Source of the DNA: an uncultured Propionibacteriaceae bacterium
GTDB taxonomy: Bacteria > Actinomycetota > Actinomycetes > Propionibacteriales > Propionibacteriaceae
Assembly (NCBI GenBank): GCA_937926975.1
Contig: CALBCJ010000027.1
Coordinates: forward strand, 1-61,549
Reading direction: 5' to 3'
DNA: 61,549 nucleotides
The notes under the pieces were generated by a model, which did not search any database, was not told the origin of the DNA, and worked only from the letters and a program-made list of their open reading frames with translations. This document shows positions 29,620 through 37,804 of the stretch, piece by piece. The position numbers were made by a program, and so were the translations under genes. Each line of letters begins with the position of its first letter. Within the stretch, counting starts at the first letter, position 1.

Positions 29620-30330
29620 TCAGGAGGCGCCCGCCGGGGCCGGCAGGAGAGGCTCGAGGTGCTTGACCAGGAGCATCCGGAAGCCTGAGGTCCAGCTGAG
29701 CCGGCGCCAGCGGCGCGGCGGCAGCCAGCGGGCTGCCGCGGTGGTGCCTCCCACGTCCTGCACGACCGGCTCGGTCGGGCGCGGGCAGCTGGCGGCATAG
29801 ATCAGACGCAGGGCGTGAAAGTCCTCAAGGGCGCCCGACGGGGCCTGGCCGATCCAGTGGTCCGACTGGACGTCCAGGACGTGGTCGATCTCGACGTGCT
29901 GGCCAGCCTCCTCGTACACCTCACGGACCACAGCGTCGGCCGCGGTCTCTGAGCCGTCCATCCCGCCGCCCGGCAGGCCCCACAGCCCGGGCACCGCGGT
30001 GAGGCTGGAGAACTGGGTCGCCAGGAGCCCCCGGCTCGAGAGCACGATGGCGTAGGCGGCAAGCCGCTGCCGCTTCACCGGGCGGACCCCGGCCGGGAAG
30101 GCCACTCCCGGGTCGACGCCGTGGTCGCGGACCGGCAAGGTCGTCCCGGGGTGCTGGTGCGGCGCCACCTGGACGGTGAGCACCAGGTCGGTGGCCGGCC
30201 CGCTGACCGAGAGCACCCGCTGCACGAAGTAGCCCCGGTCCCAGAGCAGGGCGCGCGGGTCGTCACCGTGGCCGACGAGGACGCTGACCTCGGTCGGTCG
30301 GCCCGCAGCCGGGACTCCCACGATCCTCAC
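29620..30330 (-). CDS. NUDIX hydrolase
   Basis: 236 residues with a C-terminal NUDIX domain that would hydrolyse a nucleoside diphosphate derivative. Seen: the full NUDIX box GMDGSETAADAVVREVYEE at about residues 123-141 followed by AGQ, preceded by GLWGLPGG. The first 90 residues form a separate, unrecognised beta-rich part (VSVLVGHGDDPRALLWDRGY). I start at the GTG at 30330; no Shine-Dalgarno is visible. Substrate unknown. Divergent from the metallopeptidase gene. Confidence 0.85.
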   Translation of the reverse strand: MRIVGVPAAGRPTEVSVLVGHGDDPRALLWDRGYFVQRVLSVSGPATDLVLTVQVAPHQHPGTTLPVRDHGVDPGVAFPAGVRPVKRQRLAAYAIVLSSRGLLATQFSSLTAVPGLWGLPGGGMDGSETAADAVVREVYEEAGQHVEIDHVLDVQSDHWIGQAPSGALEDFHALRLIYAASCPRPTEPVVQDVGGTTAAARWLPPRRWRRLSWTSGFRMLLVKHLEPLLPAPAGAS

Positions 30331-30466
30331 CTGTTCATGATGGCAACAGCGGTCACAGCAGCCAAGCGGGGCACACCTCGGTGACCTCATCAGGGCCCAG
30401 AGCCGGCCGGCAGAGCCAGATATGCTGCCCAGCGGTGGGTGTGGCCACGAGAAGAGGACGGCAGCC

Positions 30467-31321
30467 ATGCAGTATCGCGACGATGCCGACATCAGCGGCG
30501 CCCAGGTCATCAGCGGTAGCAGCGGCCGGGGCGGCCGGATCGCCGTCGGGGGTGGCGGCACCCTCATCGTGGTGCTGCTGGCTCTGGTGCTGGGGCTCAA
30601 CCCCGGCGACCTGCTCGGCGCGGCCCAGGCTCCAGCCACCACGGCGAGCCGGGCACCGAGGAGCAGCTGCACCCGCGGCTCGGACATCGCCAAGAACCGT
30701 GAGTGCCGCTGGAACGCGTACCTGGTCTCGGTGACTGCCTACTGGCAGCAGTACAGCGCGGCCGCAGCCCCTATGGTGACCTTCTCCGGCCAGGTCAGCA
30801 CCGGCTGCGGCACCGCGAGCAGCCAGGTCGGCCCGTTCTACTGCCCGGCCGACTCCACGATCTACATCGACACCGCCTTCACCGCCCAGCTGCTGGAGCG
30901 GCTGGGCTCGCGGGGCGGCGACGCCGCCGAGGCGTACATCGTGGCCCACGAGTACGGCCACCACATCCAGAACCAGACTGGTCGGCTGGCCCAGGTCCAG
31001 TCGGCGGGGCAGGGCACGGGCCCGTCCTCACCGCAGGTCCGCCTCGAGCTGCAGGCCGACTGCTACGCGGCGGTCTGGTTCCGGCACGCCGCCGATGACC
31101 CGAACGGCCCCATCCAGGCAGTCACCCAGGACGACCTGGACCGGATCATCGAGACCGCCGGCAGCGTCGGGGACGACCGGATCCAGCGTTCCCAGGGCGG
31201 CCAGGTGCGGCCAGACCTGTGGACTCACGGCTCGGCCGAGCAGCGGCAGAAGTGGGCCAAGACCGGGTACCAGTCGGGCGACCCGAACCGCTGCGACACC
31301 TTCAGCCCGGCCAGCGTCTGA
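30467..31321 (+). CDS. Neutral zinc metallopeptidase, YpfJ/KPN_02809 family
   Basis: Membrane-anchored protein of 284 residues. Seen: MQYRDDADISGAQV, a Gly-rich stretch, one membrane helix (GTLIVVLLALVLGLNPGDLL), then an exported domain with the zincin motif AHEYGHHIQNQTG near residue 161 and the downstream LELQADCYAAVW with the third ligand region. AGAGGA before the ATG at 30467 supports the start. TATGCT at 30421-30426 is a good -10 box. Physiological substrate unknown. Confidence 0.92.
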   Translation: MQYRDDADISGAQVISGSSGRGGRIAVGGGGTLIVVLLALVLGLNPGDLLGAAQAPATTASRAPRSSCTRGSDIAKNRECRWNAYLVSVTAYWQQYSAAAAPMVTFSGQVSTGCGTASSQVGPFYCPADSTIYIDTAFTAQLLERLGSRGGDAAEAYIVAHEYGHHIQNQTGRLAQVQSAGQGTGPSSPQVRLELQADCYAAVWFRHAADDPNGPIQAVTQDDLDRIIETAGSVGDDRIQRSQGGQVRPDLWTHGSAEQRQKWAKTGYQSGDPNRCDTFSPASV

Positions 31322-31386
31322 GCCCCCAGCGCCGACCTGCCGTGCCGGCTCGTCGTCCAGGCCGCCGGCTCCCCGGCCGCGGTGGC

Positions 31387-32334
31387 TCAGCCCTTGTCGA
31401 CCTCGACCCCGGCCAGGGTCGTCGTGACGGACTCGCCCGCCAGCGACCAGTACATTCGAGGGCCTGGGTCCTGGTCCCGGGTGCGGGCCTCGATGGTGAC
31501 CGACCAGCTCGGCGTGAGTGACGACTTGAGCTTGCTCAGCAGCCGGTCCCGGGTGCTGATGACCACCTCGGGGGACACCAGCGCCGGGTCGAACGGATGG
31601 GTCGACCCGGGGTCGCGCCGGGCGCTGCTGCGCGCCGGGAAGCGGGGCATCCGCAGGGTCCGGATCACCGTCTGGCCAGCGGCTGTGGCGTCGACCCAGA
31701 GCCCGCCCTGGTTGGGCAGGATCCCGATCCCCAGCACCGACGTCTTGCCTGCCACGGTGTCGCGCAGTGCCTCGGTGACCCCTTCAAGGGTGCTCAGGTC
31801 GAGGGGCGTCACCAGCCGCCCGTCCTTGTGGAAGAAGATGGTCTGCGACTCGGGGTTGGTGGTCACGGTCATGTACACCGCGCGGTCGGCGTACTCGACG
31901 ATCTGCAGCTCCTGCTGCTGGCTGGAACGCGACAGCCGACCGGCGGTCTGGAGCATCCCGGCGACGTCGTTCAGGTTGTAGTCGCGGGGGTCGAAGATGG
32001 CCTGGCCGACGAACTGGGTGTCGGACTCGACGACCGTGATCTGCCCACTGCGCCAGGCCCAGGTGGTGGCCTGGGAACCGGAGACTACGCTCAGGGCGGC
32101 CCGGGTCCTGGTGAGCTCAAACTTGATGGCGTTGTTGGTGCCAGCCGCCTCGACCAGCTCGCGAACCACGGCCGGCGCCTCCCCGGGGGCCAGAAAGTCG
32201 CGCTGCGGCACCGACGGGGTGGGAGTGGGGGAGGGGCTGGGGGTTTGCTGGGGGCCTGCTGGGTCGGTGCTGCAGCCGCCGACGAGGCTGAGAGCTCCCG
32301 CCGCGGCGCTCAAGAACCGGCGTCGCCCGAGCAC
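31387..32334 (-). CDS. Secreted lipoprotein, hypothetical
   Basis: Predicted lipoprotein of 315 residues: MLGRRRFLSAAAGALSLVGG with a twin-Arg-like signal and lipobox VGGC (C21), then a Pro/Ser/Thr linker and a domain of alternating beta strands. The pattern (mean-length domain, no catalytic motif) recalls LppX/LprG-type lipid-binding lipoproteins, but I cannot confirm this. Convergent with the metallopeptidase gene; divergent from the DNA glycosylase. Confidence 0.72.
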   Translation of the reverse strand: MLGRRRFLSAAAGALSLVGGCSTDPAGPQQTPSPSPTPTPSVPQRDFLAPGEAPAVVRELVEAAGTNNAIKFELTRTRAALSVVSGSQATTWAWRSGQITVVESDTQFVGQAIFDPRDYNLNDVAGMLQTAGRLSRSSQQQELQIVEYADRAVYMTVTTNPESQTIFFHKDGRLVTPLDLSTLEGVTEALRDTVAGKTSVLGIGILPNQGGLWVDATAAGQTVIRTLRMPRFPARSSARRDPGSTHPFDPALVSPEVVISTRDRLLSKLKSSLTPSWSVTIEARTRDQDPGPRMYWSLAGESVTTTLAGVEVDKG

Positions 32335-32423
32335 CTGCTCAGGCTAGCGCGTTCAGGCTCGCCAGCAGAGTGTTGCGGGTCTGAGGCGGCCTTCGGGCGG
32401 CGAAGCCGGGGCAGAATGGCCCG

Positions 32424-33008
32424 GTGCAGCTGAGCCGTCGGGCCCTGGAGGTCGCCCCGCGGCTTCTGGGCTGCCTGCTGCGGGTCGGCCCGGTCGCCCT
32501 GCGGCTGACCGAGGTGGAGGCGTACGAGGGCGCCGACGACCCTGCCTCCCACGCCTGGCGAGGGCCGACGCCGAGGACGGCGGTGATGTTCGGGCCGAGC
32601 GGGCACCTCTACGTCTACCTCTCGTACGGGGTGCACGCGGCCGTGAATATCGTCTGCGGCCCTGACCAGGTGGCGTCGGCGGTGCTGCTGCGGGCTGGGG
32701 CGGTGGTGGCTGGGCTGGAGACCGCCCGGGCCCGGCGTCGTCCCGGGACACCTGATGTGGCTCTGGCCCGCGGCCCCGGGAACCTGGGCGCCTGCCTCGG
32801 GCTGCGGCCGTCGGACTCGGGGACCAGGATCGACCAGGACCGGGTCGAGCTGCGCCGCCGGCACCGGGTGCCACCGGTCTCCAGCGGTCCTCGCGTGGGG
32901 GTCAGCCGGGCTGCGGACCGGCCCTGGCGGTTCTGGGTGACCGGCGACCCGACCGTCAGCGCGTACCGGCCGTCGGTGCGCTCAGGCCCCAGTCGGCCAG
33001 GGCAGTGA
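32424..33008 (+). CDS. DNA-3-methyladenine glycosylase, AAG/MPG family
   Basis: Base-excision repair enzyme that removes alkylated purines. 194 residues, short for the family but complete in the core. Seen: LLRVGPVALRLTEVEAYEG with the catalytic Glu of the EVEAY motif, DPASHAWRGPTPRTAVMFG, GHLYVYLSYGVHAAVNIVCG, VLLRAGAV, and ALARGPGNLGACLGL. GTG start at 32424. Stands alone. Confidence 0.93.
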   Translation: MQLSRRALEVAPRLLGCLLRVGPVALRLTEVEAYEGADDPASHAWRGPTPRTAVMFGPSGHLYVYLSYGVHAAVNIVCGPDQVASAVLLRAGAVVAGLETARARRRPGTPDVALARGPGNLGACLGLRPSDSGTRIDQDRVELRRRHRVPPVSSGPRVGVSRAADRPWRFWVTGDPTVSAYRPSVRSGPSRPGQ

Positions 33009-33140
33009 ACCGGTCAGGTCTGCGTGGTTCAACACGTCTGTCCCTGCTCGCGGAGCCGAGCGGACGGGGCTAGTCTGTTCGCAACCCGAAAGCGGGGGCA
33101 CGGCGACTGGGCACCGGCCCGGACCAAGGGAGGTCGAACC

Positions 33141-33548
33141 ATGACGGAGCAGCTCACCGAGTCAGAGACCAAGGACACCACCGTGGTCATCAGCCGCGAG
33201 GTGTCCCATCCCCTGAAAGCAGTGTGGAACGTGCTGGTGACTCCGACTGGCATGGAGGCCCTGCTGGGCGAGGGCGGCCAGCTGGGTGACAAGGGCGACA
33301 GGTGGGAGGCCAAGGACGGCCGCTACGGGATGACCCGCAGCTTCCACCCGCTGGAGCAGATCCGGTTCTCGTGGCACGCCGGCGAGGGTGCGCCGCGCAC
33401 CATGGTGGACCTGCGCCTGCGGGCCAAGGACGACAGCACTACCGTGCTGGAGATCCGCCACGAGCACGTCGGCCCGGACCTCGACCCGGCCGAGCTGGAG
33501 ACCCACTGGGGTGCGGCTCTGGAGCAGATCGCAGCCCAGGCGAGCTAG
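33141..33548 (+). CDS. SRPBCC (START/Bet v1-like) domain protein, AHSA1 type
   Basis: Small hydrophobic-cavity protein of 135 residues. Seen: VVISREVSHPLKAVWNVLV and SFHPLEQIRFSWHAG, then HVGPDLDPAELETHWGAAL, the order of AHSA1-type domains. AAGGGAGGT at 33126-33134 precedes the ATG at 33141 and decides the start. Ligand unknown. Followed by a strong terminator. Confidence 0.85.
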   Translation: MTEQLTESETKDTTVVISREVSHPLKAVWNVLVTPTGMEALLGEGGQLGDKGDRWEAKDGRYGMTRSFHPLEQIRFSWHAGEGAPRTMVDLRLRAKDDSTTVLEIRHEHVGPDLDPAELETHWGAALEQIAAQAS

Positions 33549-33562
33549 ACCTGACCACTGTC

Positions 33563-33592
33563 AAGGCCCCGGCCCGTGCGGGTCGGGGCCTT
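33563..33592. terminator. Strong bidirectional hairpin terminator
   Basis: AAGGCCCCGGCCC (33563-33575) pairs with GGGTCGGGGCCTT (33580-33592) around GTGC: 13 pairs with one G-U. It lies after the SRPBCC gene and downstream of the VTC-domain gene on the other strand. Confidence 0.8.
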
Positions 33593-33726
33593 GCTGGTTC
33601 CTGCGGCTGGGCCGGCCGTCACGCATCGTCCTCAGTCCACTCGGTGACGTCGTCGATCTGCTCGCGGCCTTCGGCGAGGACCCGGCAGCACGGCCTGGGC
33701 ACGCGGGGCGAAGGGAACCAGCCGGC

Positions 33727-34503
33727 CTAGTGAGCCGGCAGGGCCTCGTGCAGGTGGGGACGGATGCTGCCCAGGAGCCGGTGCCAGCGGTTGCGGGGCA
33801 GCTCGGGGTACAGTGCGGCCAGGCCAGTCCCGTACTTGGAGATCGAGACCGGACGGTACCCAAGTGACCAGAGCAGCCGGTCGGCGGAGGAAGCCTGGCT
33901 GCCGGACTTGGTCTCCACGATGGTCAGGTCCTGGAGCGCCAGCGTGGCCGCGACCACCGGGGCTGTCCAGCGCAGGTCGGTGTCCAGGGTGACCCGGGCT
34001 GACTCGCTCGGCAGAAGCAGGGTGCTGCGCCGGTACGAGGTCCACAGCGTGGCCAGGAGCTCGGTTTGAAGGTCGATCCCGGCCGCAGCCAGCCGCTGGT
34101 GGGCGTACGCGTGCCCGGCGGCGTCCAGGGCCAGCCCGGGAGCGTGGTACGGGATCCGCTCCTTCACCGTGGCGGCCAGCTGGCGGGTCTTGACCTCCAG
34201 GAAGTCTGCGCCGGTGTCGTAGCTGCGGGTCCGGACCTTGAACCGGCGCCGACGGCGCTGCGCCGTGCGGCGGTAGGCCTCCAGCCTGGCGGTGTCGAAG
34301 TACAGCGACTGGTACCCGAAGCGCCGGCGCCCGCCAATCTCCAGGACCCGGGTGGTCGCCGGCATCGTCGCCGCCAGCATCTGCGCGTCGGCACTGGAGA
34401 GCACGTACTTGCGGTCAACCCGGGTCATCAGGGCGGCCTGGTCCGTGAGCTCGTCCAGGCTGATGGGTGCAAAAACCTGGAGAGCCTGGTCCAGCCCGCT
34501 CAC
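33727..34503 (-). CDS. VTC-domain protein (polyphosphate-polymerase-like)
   Basis: 258 residues with the tunnel-shaped VTC/CYTH-like domain that in yeast Vtc4 makes polyphosphate. Seen: the basic tunnel residues in MTRVDRKYVLSS, FKVRTRSYD and FLEVKTRQLAATVKER, plus LTIVETKSG late in the domain with the acidic metal-binding position, and KYGTGLAAL at the end. Bacterial members occur with DUF4956 and CotH-like genes and their product is not settled. GTG start overlaps the DUF4956 stop as GTGA. Confidence 0.85.
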   Translation of the reverse strand: MSGLDQALQVFAPISLDELTDQAALMTRVDRKYVLSSADAQMLAATMPATTRVLEIGGRRRFGYQSLYFDTARLEAYRRTAQRRRRRFKVRTRSYDTGADFLEVKTRQLAATVKERIPYHAPGLALDAAGHAYAHQRLAAAGIDLQTELLATLWTSYRRSTLLLPSESARVTLDTDLRWTAPVVAATLALQDLTIVETKSGSQASSADRLLWSLGYRPVSISKYGTGLAALYPELPRNRWHRLLGSIRPHLHEALPAH

Positions 34504-35102
34504 CGGACCGTCTCGAGCTGCTGCTGGTGCGCCACAGCCGCTGGCTTCAGAGCGGCTGAGCGCCGGACCCGGTAGCGGACATCCACCAAGGTGAGGTCGT
34601 TGACCAGGTCCAGCTTGAGCACCGAGACCCTCTTCACGTCCGCCCCCAGGCGCTGCTCCAGGTGTTCCACCAGCGCGGTCTCGTCGGCGATCCCCCGGTC
34701 CAGCTGGATCAGCTGGCGCCGGTAGCCACTCAGCAGCCAGGGGGAGTCGCCGACCGCCATGGCGAGCACGATGACCGCCATCAGGGTCCCTGTCAGCCAG
34801 AGCGGGGCGACCGACAGCCCGCTGAGCAGCCCGAGCGCCAGCGAGCTGAAGTAGTACGCGACCTCGTGCTGGGCCAGCTCGTCGGAGCGGAGCCGGATGA
34901 TCGACAGGACCCCGAACAGCCCCAGCCCAACGCCGAGGCCCTCGGCGACGTTCAGCAGCACCGTACTGACGGCCATCACCCCGATGTTGACGCCGAGGTA
35001 GGAGACGACGAGGTCGCGGCGGCGGTGCCGGGGGAAGTAGAGGCCGAAGATCAAGATGAGAATGGCCACGACATTCCCGGCGTATGGAATGGTTGAAGAC
35101 AT
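34500..35102 (-). CDS. DUF4956 membrane protein
   Basis: About 200 residues: an N-terminal helix (NVVAILILIFGLYFPRHRRR), two or three more helices (VLLNVAEGLGVGLGLFGVLS, ALGLLSGLSVAPLWLTG) and the conserved FGVLSIIRLRSDEL between them, then a soluble C-terminal domain. DUF4956 genes are often paired with VTC-domain genes, as here (GTGA overlap). The minus-strand AAGGAG before the ATG at 35102 fixes the start. Diverges from the Tat-exported glycosidase; in the 196-bp gap CCAGCC-caca-GGCTGG (35266-35281) is an inverted repeat that could be an operator. Confidence 0.85.
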   Translation of the reverse strand: MSSTIPYAGNVVAILILIFGLYFPRHRRRDLVVSYLGVNIGVMAVSTVLLNVAEGLGVGLGLFGVLSIIRLRSDELAQHEVAYYFSSLALGLLSGLSVAPLWLTGTLMAVIVLAMAVGDSPWLLSGYRRQLIQLDRGIADETALVEHLEQRLGADVKRVSVLKLDLVNDLTLVDVRYRVRRSAALKPAAVAHQQQLETVR

Positions 35103-35298
35103 ATCCCCGGCTCCTTGCTCGAGTTCTGGCGGTTCGGTTGGATCAGTCGTACGGGCTCTATCCAGCCCCACCAGTCTGTGCGCCGACCGTGAGATCTCGC
35201 TCTGGCGACTGTGGGCAAAAGTCAAGCACAGCACAGTTCAGGGCTGTTGTCCAGATTCTTCACAGCCAGCCCACAGGCTGGACAGCGACGGTGGTGGC

Positions 35299-36261
35299 AT
35301 GAACGAGACTCCCACCACCGGTCGCCCGCGCCGCGCGATTACCCGGCGCGGTCTGCTCTCGGGGGCGGTCGGAGGGGCAGTGGCCCTGTCCTCCGGGGCG
35401 GCCTGGGCCGTCGACCGCTACCTCGTCGAGCACGTGGAGGTCACCGGTGCCAGCTCCCGGTACGCCGTCGGCACGGCCTCCGCCTCGGCGTCCTCCGCGG
35501 CGACCGGATCGGTGTCCGCCAACACGTACCAGGGCCCCAGCGGCACGGTGACTGTCCGCACCGTCGAGACCGGCACCGGGCAGGACAAGGTGACCTACTG
35601 TGTCGCCGACGCCCAGCTGGCCAGCCCCACCGCGCTGATGTCAGCCTTCGCCAAGGACACCTTCGGGAACAACGTGATCGAGGTGCCGTCGGCCATGGCC
35701 CAGCGGGTCGGCGCGGTGTGCGCGGTCAACGGCGACTACTACGGCTTTCGCTCAACCGGGATCGAGGTCCGCAACGGGGCTGTGTTCCGTGACCAGGGCG
35801 CCCGGCAGGGGCTGGCGATCTACCGGGACGGGACCTTCGCCCTGTACGACGAGACTGCCACCACCGCAGCCACGCTGGTCAGCGACGGCGTCTGGCACAC
35901 GCTCTCCTTTGGTCCCGGCATCGTCGACGGTGGAGCCGTGCTGGCCGGGATCGAGTCGGTCGAGATCGACCGGAACGTCGGGAACCACTCGATCCAGGGC
36001 AACCACCCCCGGACCGCGATCGGGATGGTCAGCCCCGGCCACGTGGTCATGGTGGTCGTCGACGGGCGCAGCCCTGGGTACAGCCGTGGTGTCACCCTGC
36101 CCGAGCTGGCCACGATCATGGCCGGCCTCGGCTGCCAGGTCGCCTACAACCTCGACGGCGGCGGCTCCTCGGCGATGTGGTTCGACAACGACATCGTGAG
36201 CAGGCCGCGCGGAACCGACAAGGAGCGCGGCACCAGCGACATCCTCTACATCGGAAGGTAG
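35299..36261 (+). CDS. Tat-exported phosphodiester glycosidase (NAGPA domain)
   Basis: Exported enzyme of 320 residues with the phosphodiester glycosidase (NAGPA/DUF2233) domain that cleaves sugar-phosphodiester links. Seen: Tat signal ITRRGLLSGAVGGAVALSSG (RR at 16-17) ending in AWA; AVCAVNGDYYGFRSTGIEVR; RTAIGMVSPGHVVMVVVDGR; and the domain's closing motif YNLDGGGSSAMWF. The ATG at 35299 is chosen because it begins the Tat signal. First of three co-directional genes (next start 7 bp on). Confidence 0.9.
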   Translation: MNETPTTGRPRRAITRRGLLSGAVGGAVALSSGAAWAVDRYLVEHVEVTGASSRYAVGTASASASSAATGSVSANTYQGPSGTVTVRTVETGTGQDKVTYCVADAQLASPTALMSAFAKDTFGNNVIEVPSAMAQRVGAVCAVNGDYYGFRSTGIEVRNGAVFRDQGARQGLAIYRDGTFALYDETATTAATLVSDGVWHTLSFGPGIVDGGAVLAGIESVEIDRNVGNHSIQGNHPRTAIGMVSPGHVVMVVVDGRSPGYSRGVTLPELATIMAGLGCQVAYNLDGGGSSAMWFDNDIVSRPRGTDKERGTSDILYIGR

Positions 36262-36267
36262 CCGGCC

Positions 36268-36954
36268 ATGATCGTGCTGATCCCCTCGTACGAGCCCGAC
36301 CACCGCCTGGTCAGGCTGCTCACCGAGCTGCGCCAGGAGCTGCCGCAGGCCGAGGTCCTCGTCGTCGACGACGGCTCCGGGCCGCGCTACCGGCCGGTCG
36401 TCGCCGAGGCTGCCGCTGCCGGGGCCACGGTCATCACCCATGACCGCAACCGCGGCAAGGGGGCGGCGCTCAAGACCGGGCTGCGCTGGGTCACCGAGCA
36501 CGCCCCCGGCTCGGACGTGGTGTGCGCCGACTCTGACGGGCAGCACCGCCCGTACGACGTGGCCCGGGTGGCAGCCGCGGTCCGGCCGGGGACGATGGTG
36601 CTGGGCGGGCGCCGGTTCACCGGGCGGGTCCCGCTGCGCAGCCGCTTCGGGAACACGGTCACCCGGTACCTGTTCCGGCTGGTCACCGGCACCGACGTGT
36701 ACGACACCCAGACCGGCCTGCGCGGCTACCCGTACCCGCTGCTGGAGTGGCTGCTGCGGGTGCCGGGGGAGCGCTTCGAGTACGAGCTGAGCGCGCTCCT
36801 GGCGGCCCGGGGCGCCGGGGTCGAGGTCGTCGAGGTCGAGATCGAGACCGTGTACGAGGCGCGCCACAGCTCGCACTTCCGTACCGTCAGCGACTCCTGG
36901 CGGGTGTACGCCCCGATGCTGGCCTTCGCCGGCCACCGGCTCCAGGGCCGGTGA
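36268..36954 (+). CDS. Family 2 glycosyltransferase, polyprenyl-phosphate sugar synthase type
   Basis: Soluble GT-A enzyme of 228 residues. Seen: VLIPSYEPDHRL, VLVVDDGSGPRY, RGKGAALKTGLRW, and the metal motif CADSDGQHRPYD; TQTGLRGYPYPLLEWLL matches dolichyl-phosphate-mannose/glucose synthase relatives. No membrane helices of its own; the GtrA protein that overlaps it by one base (TGATG) probably supplies the membrane part. Together they would make and flip a lipid-linked sugar. Confidence 0.88.
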   Translation: MIVLIPSYEPDHRLVRLLTELRQELPQAEVLVVDDGSGPRYRPVVAEAAAAGATVITHDRNRGKGAALKTGLRWVTEHAPGSDVVCADSDGQHRPYDVARVAAAVRPGTMVLGGRRFTGRVPLRSRFGNTVTRYLFRLVTGTDVYDTQTGLRGYPYPLLEWLLRVPGERFEYELSALLAARGAGVEVVEVEIETVYEARHSSHFRTVSDSWRVYAPMLAFAGHRLQGR

Positions 36955-37592
36955 TGAGGACAGCGGCCCGGTTCGCGGGCGTGGGGCTGGCCTCGTTCCT
37001 GCTCGACACGGCCGTGCTGTGGCTGCTTCAGGCCGCAACCGGCCAGCTCGTGGTGGCGGTGGTGGGCGCCCGGGTGGTCTCCGGGGCGGCCAACTTCATC
37101 GCCAACCGCCGTTGTGTCTTCGCCGCCCAGGACCTGCCCTGGCGCCCGGCCCTGGTCCGGTACCTGGCCCTGGCGGGGCTGCTGCTGCTCGGCAGTGCTG
37201 TCCTGATGAGCACCTTGACCGGGCTCGGGCTGCCGGTTCTGGCGGCGAAGGTGGTCACCGAGGTCGTCCTGTTCTGCTGCTCCCTGCTCGGGCAGCGGCT
37301 CGTGGTCTTCGCCCGCCCGGCCGTGAGGCTACGGCCAGCGGCGGTCCAGCGCCCCAGAGCCGTCCGACCGGTCGGGACGACCTTCGTCGACTACCGTGGT
37401 CGCGCCAGTCGCTCGGCTGCTGTCCGCTCAACCCGGGCCAGGGCCTGGTCCATGGCCTCGGTCTGGCGCCGGAAGCCGGTCTCGGCCTCGTCCGCGATCC
37501 GCTCGACCTCGCCCAGCAGTCCCTGGAAGGCTTCCGGGTCCAGACTGGGGCGGGCCGACTCTGCTTTCTCGACGGCGGCATTCACCACCTGA
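36954..37592 (+). CDS. GtrA-like membrane protein, 3' end overlapping a convergent gene
   Basis: 212 residues. The first 120 form the GtrA domain: four helices with FLLDTAVLWLLQAATG, ANFIANRRCVFAAQ and LLGQRLVVFA. GtrA proteins are thought to flip undecaprenyl-linked sugars. The remaining 90 residues are Arg/Ser-rich, match nothing, and from 37391 are simply the opposite strand of the YbaB-like gene, a 202-bp antisense overlap; the natural stop may have been lost or frameshifted. One-base overlap with the GT2 gene upstream. Confidence 0.8.
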   Translation: MRTAARFAGVGLASFLLDTAVLWLLQAATGQLVVAVVGARVVSGAANFIANRRCVFAAQDLPWRPALVRYLALAGLLLLGSAVLMSTLTGLGLPVLAAKVVTEVVLFCCSLLGQRLVVFARPAVRLRPAAVQRPRAVRPVGTTFVDYRGRASRSAAVRSTRARAWSMASVWRRKPVSASSAIRSTSPSSPWKASGSRLGRADSAFSTAAFTT

Positions 37593-37804
37593 AGCACTAG
37601 GTCCGCAAGTTCAACGGTGGACAGGTCACGAGGCACTCGAGGATCGATGCTGAGGTTGTCGAGTCGGCCTGCTCGCCAGGTCGCCCGTACCCGTTCGTCC
37701 GGGGATGTGGCCTCGCACTCCACCGGGTCCTCGCCCGGTCGAAGGTTGAGGATCTGCTCTTGCAGCTGTCGAAGGGCTGCGTCTGAACCGTACAGACTCA
37801 TCAT
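37391..37804 (-). CDS. YbaB/EbfC-like protein
   Basis: 137 residues: an N-terminal YbaB-type fold (VRATWRAGRLDNLSIDPRV, LADLVLQVVNAAVEKAE) followed by a helical tail (EVERIADEAETGFRRQTEAM). In actinobacteria such proteins often sit with type VII secretion and polymorphic-toxin genes (EspL-like), rather than being the recR-linked YbaB. Start taken at the ATG at 37804, where ATGATGA overlaps the end of the pentapeptide gene by 4 bp, so the two are co-translated. Confidence 0.75.
   Translation of the reverse strand: MMSLYGSDAALRQLQEQILNLRPGEDPVECEATSPDERVRATWRAGRLDNLSIDPRVPRDLSTVELADLVLQVVNAAVEKAESARPSLDPEAFQGLLGEVERIADEAETGFRRQTEAMDQALARVERTAAERLARPR

Noticed and set aside
33617..33726. Minus-strand in-frame continuation after the VTC-gene stop, ending in an acidic stretch (REQIDDVTEWTEDDA)
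   Set aside because: Only about 36 codons, no ribosome site, and separated by a clear TAG; probably chance, though readthrough cannot be excluded.
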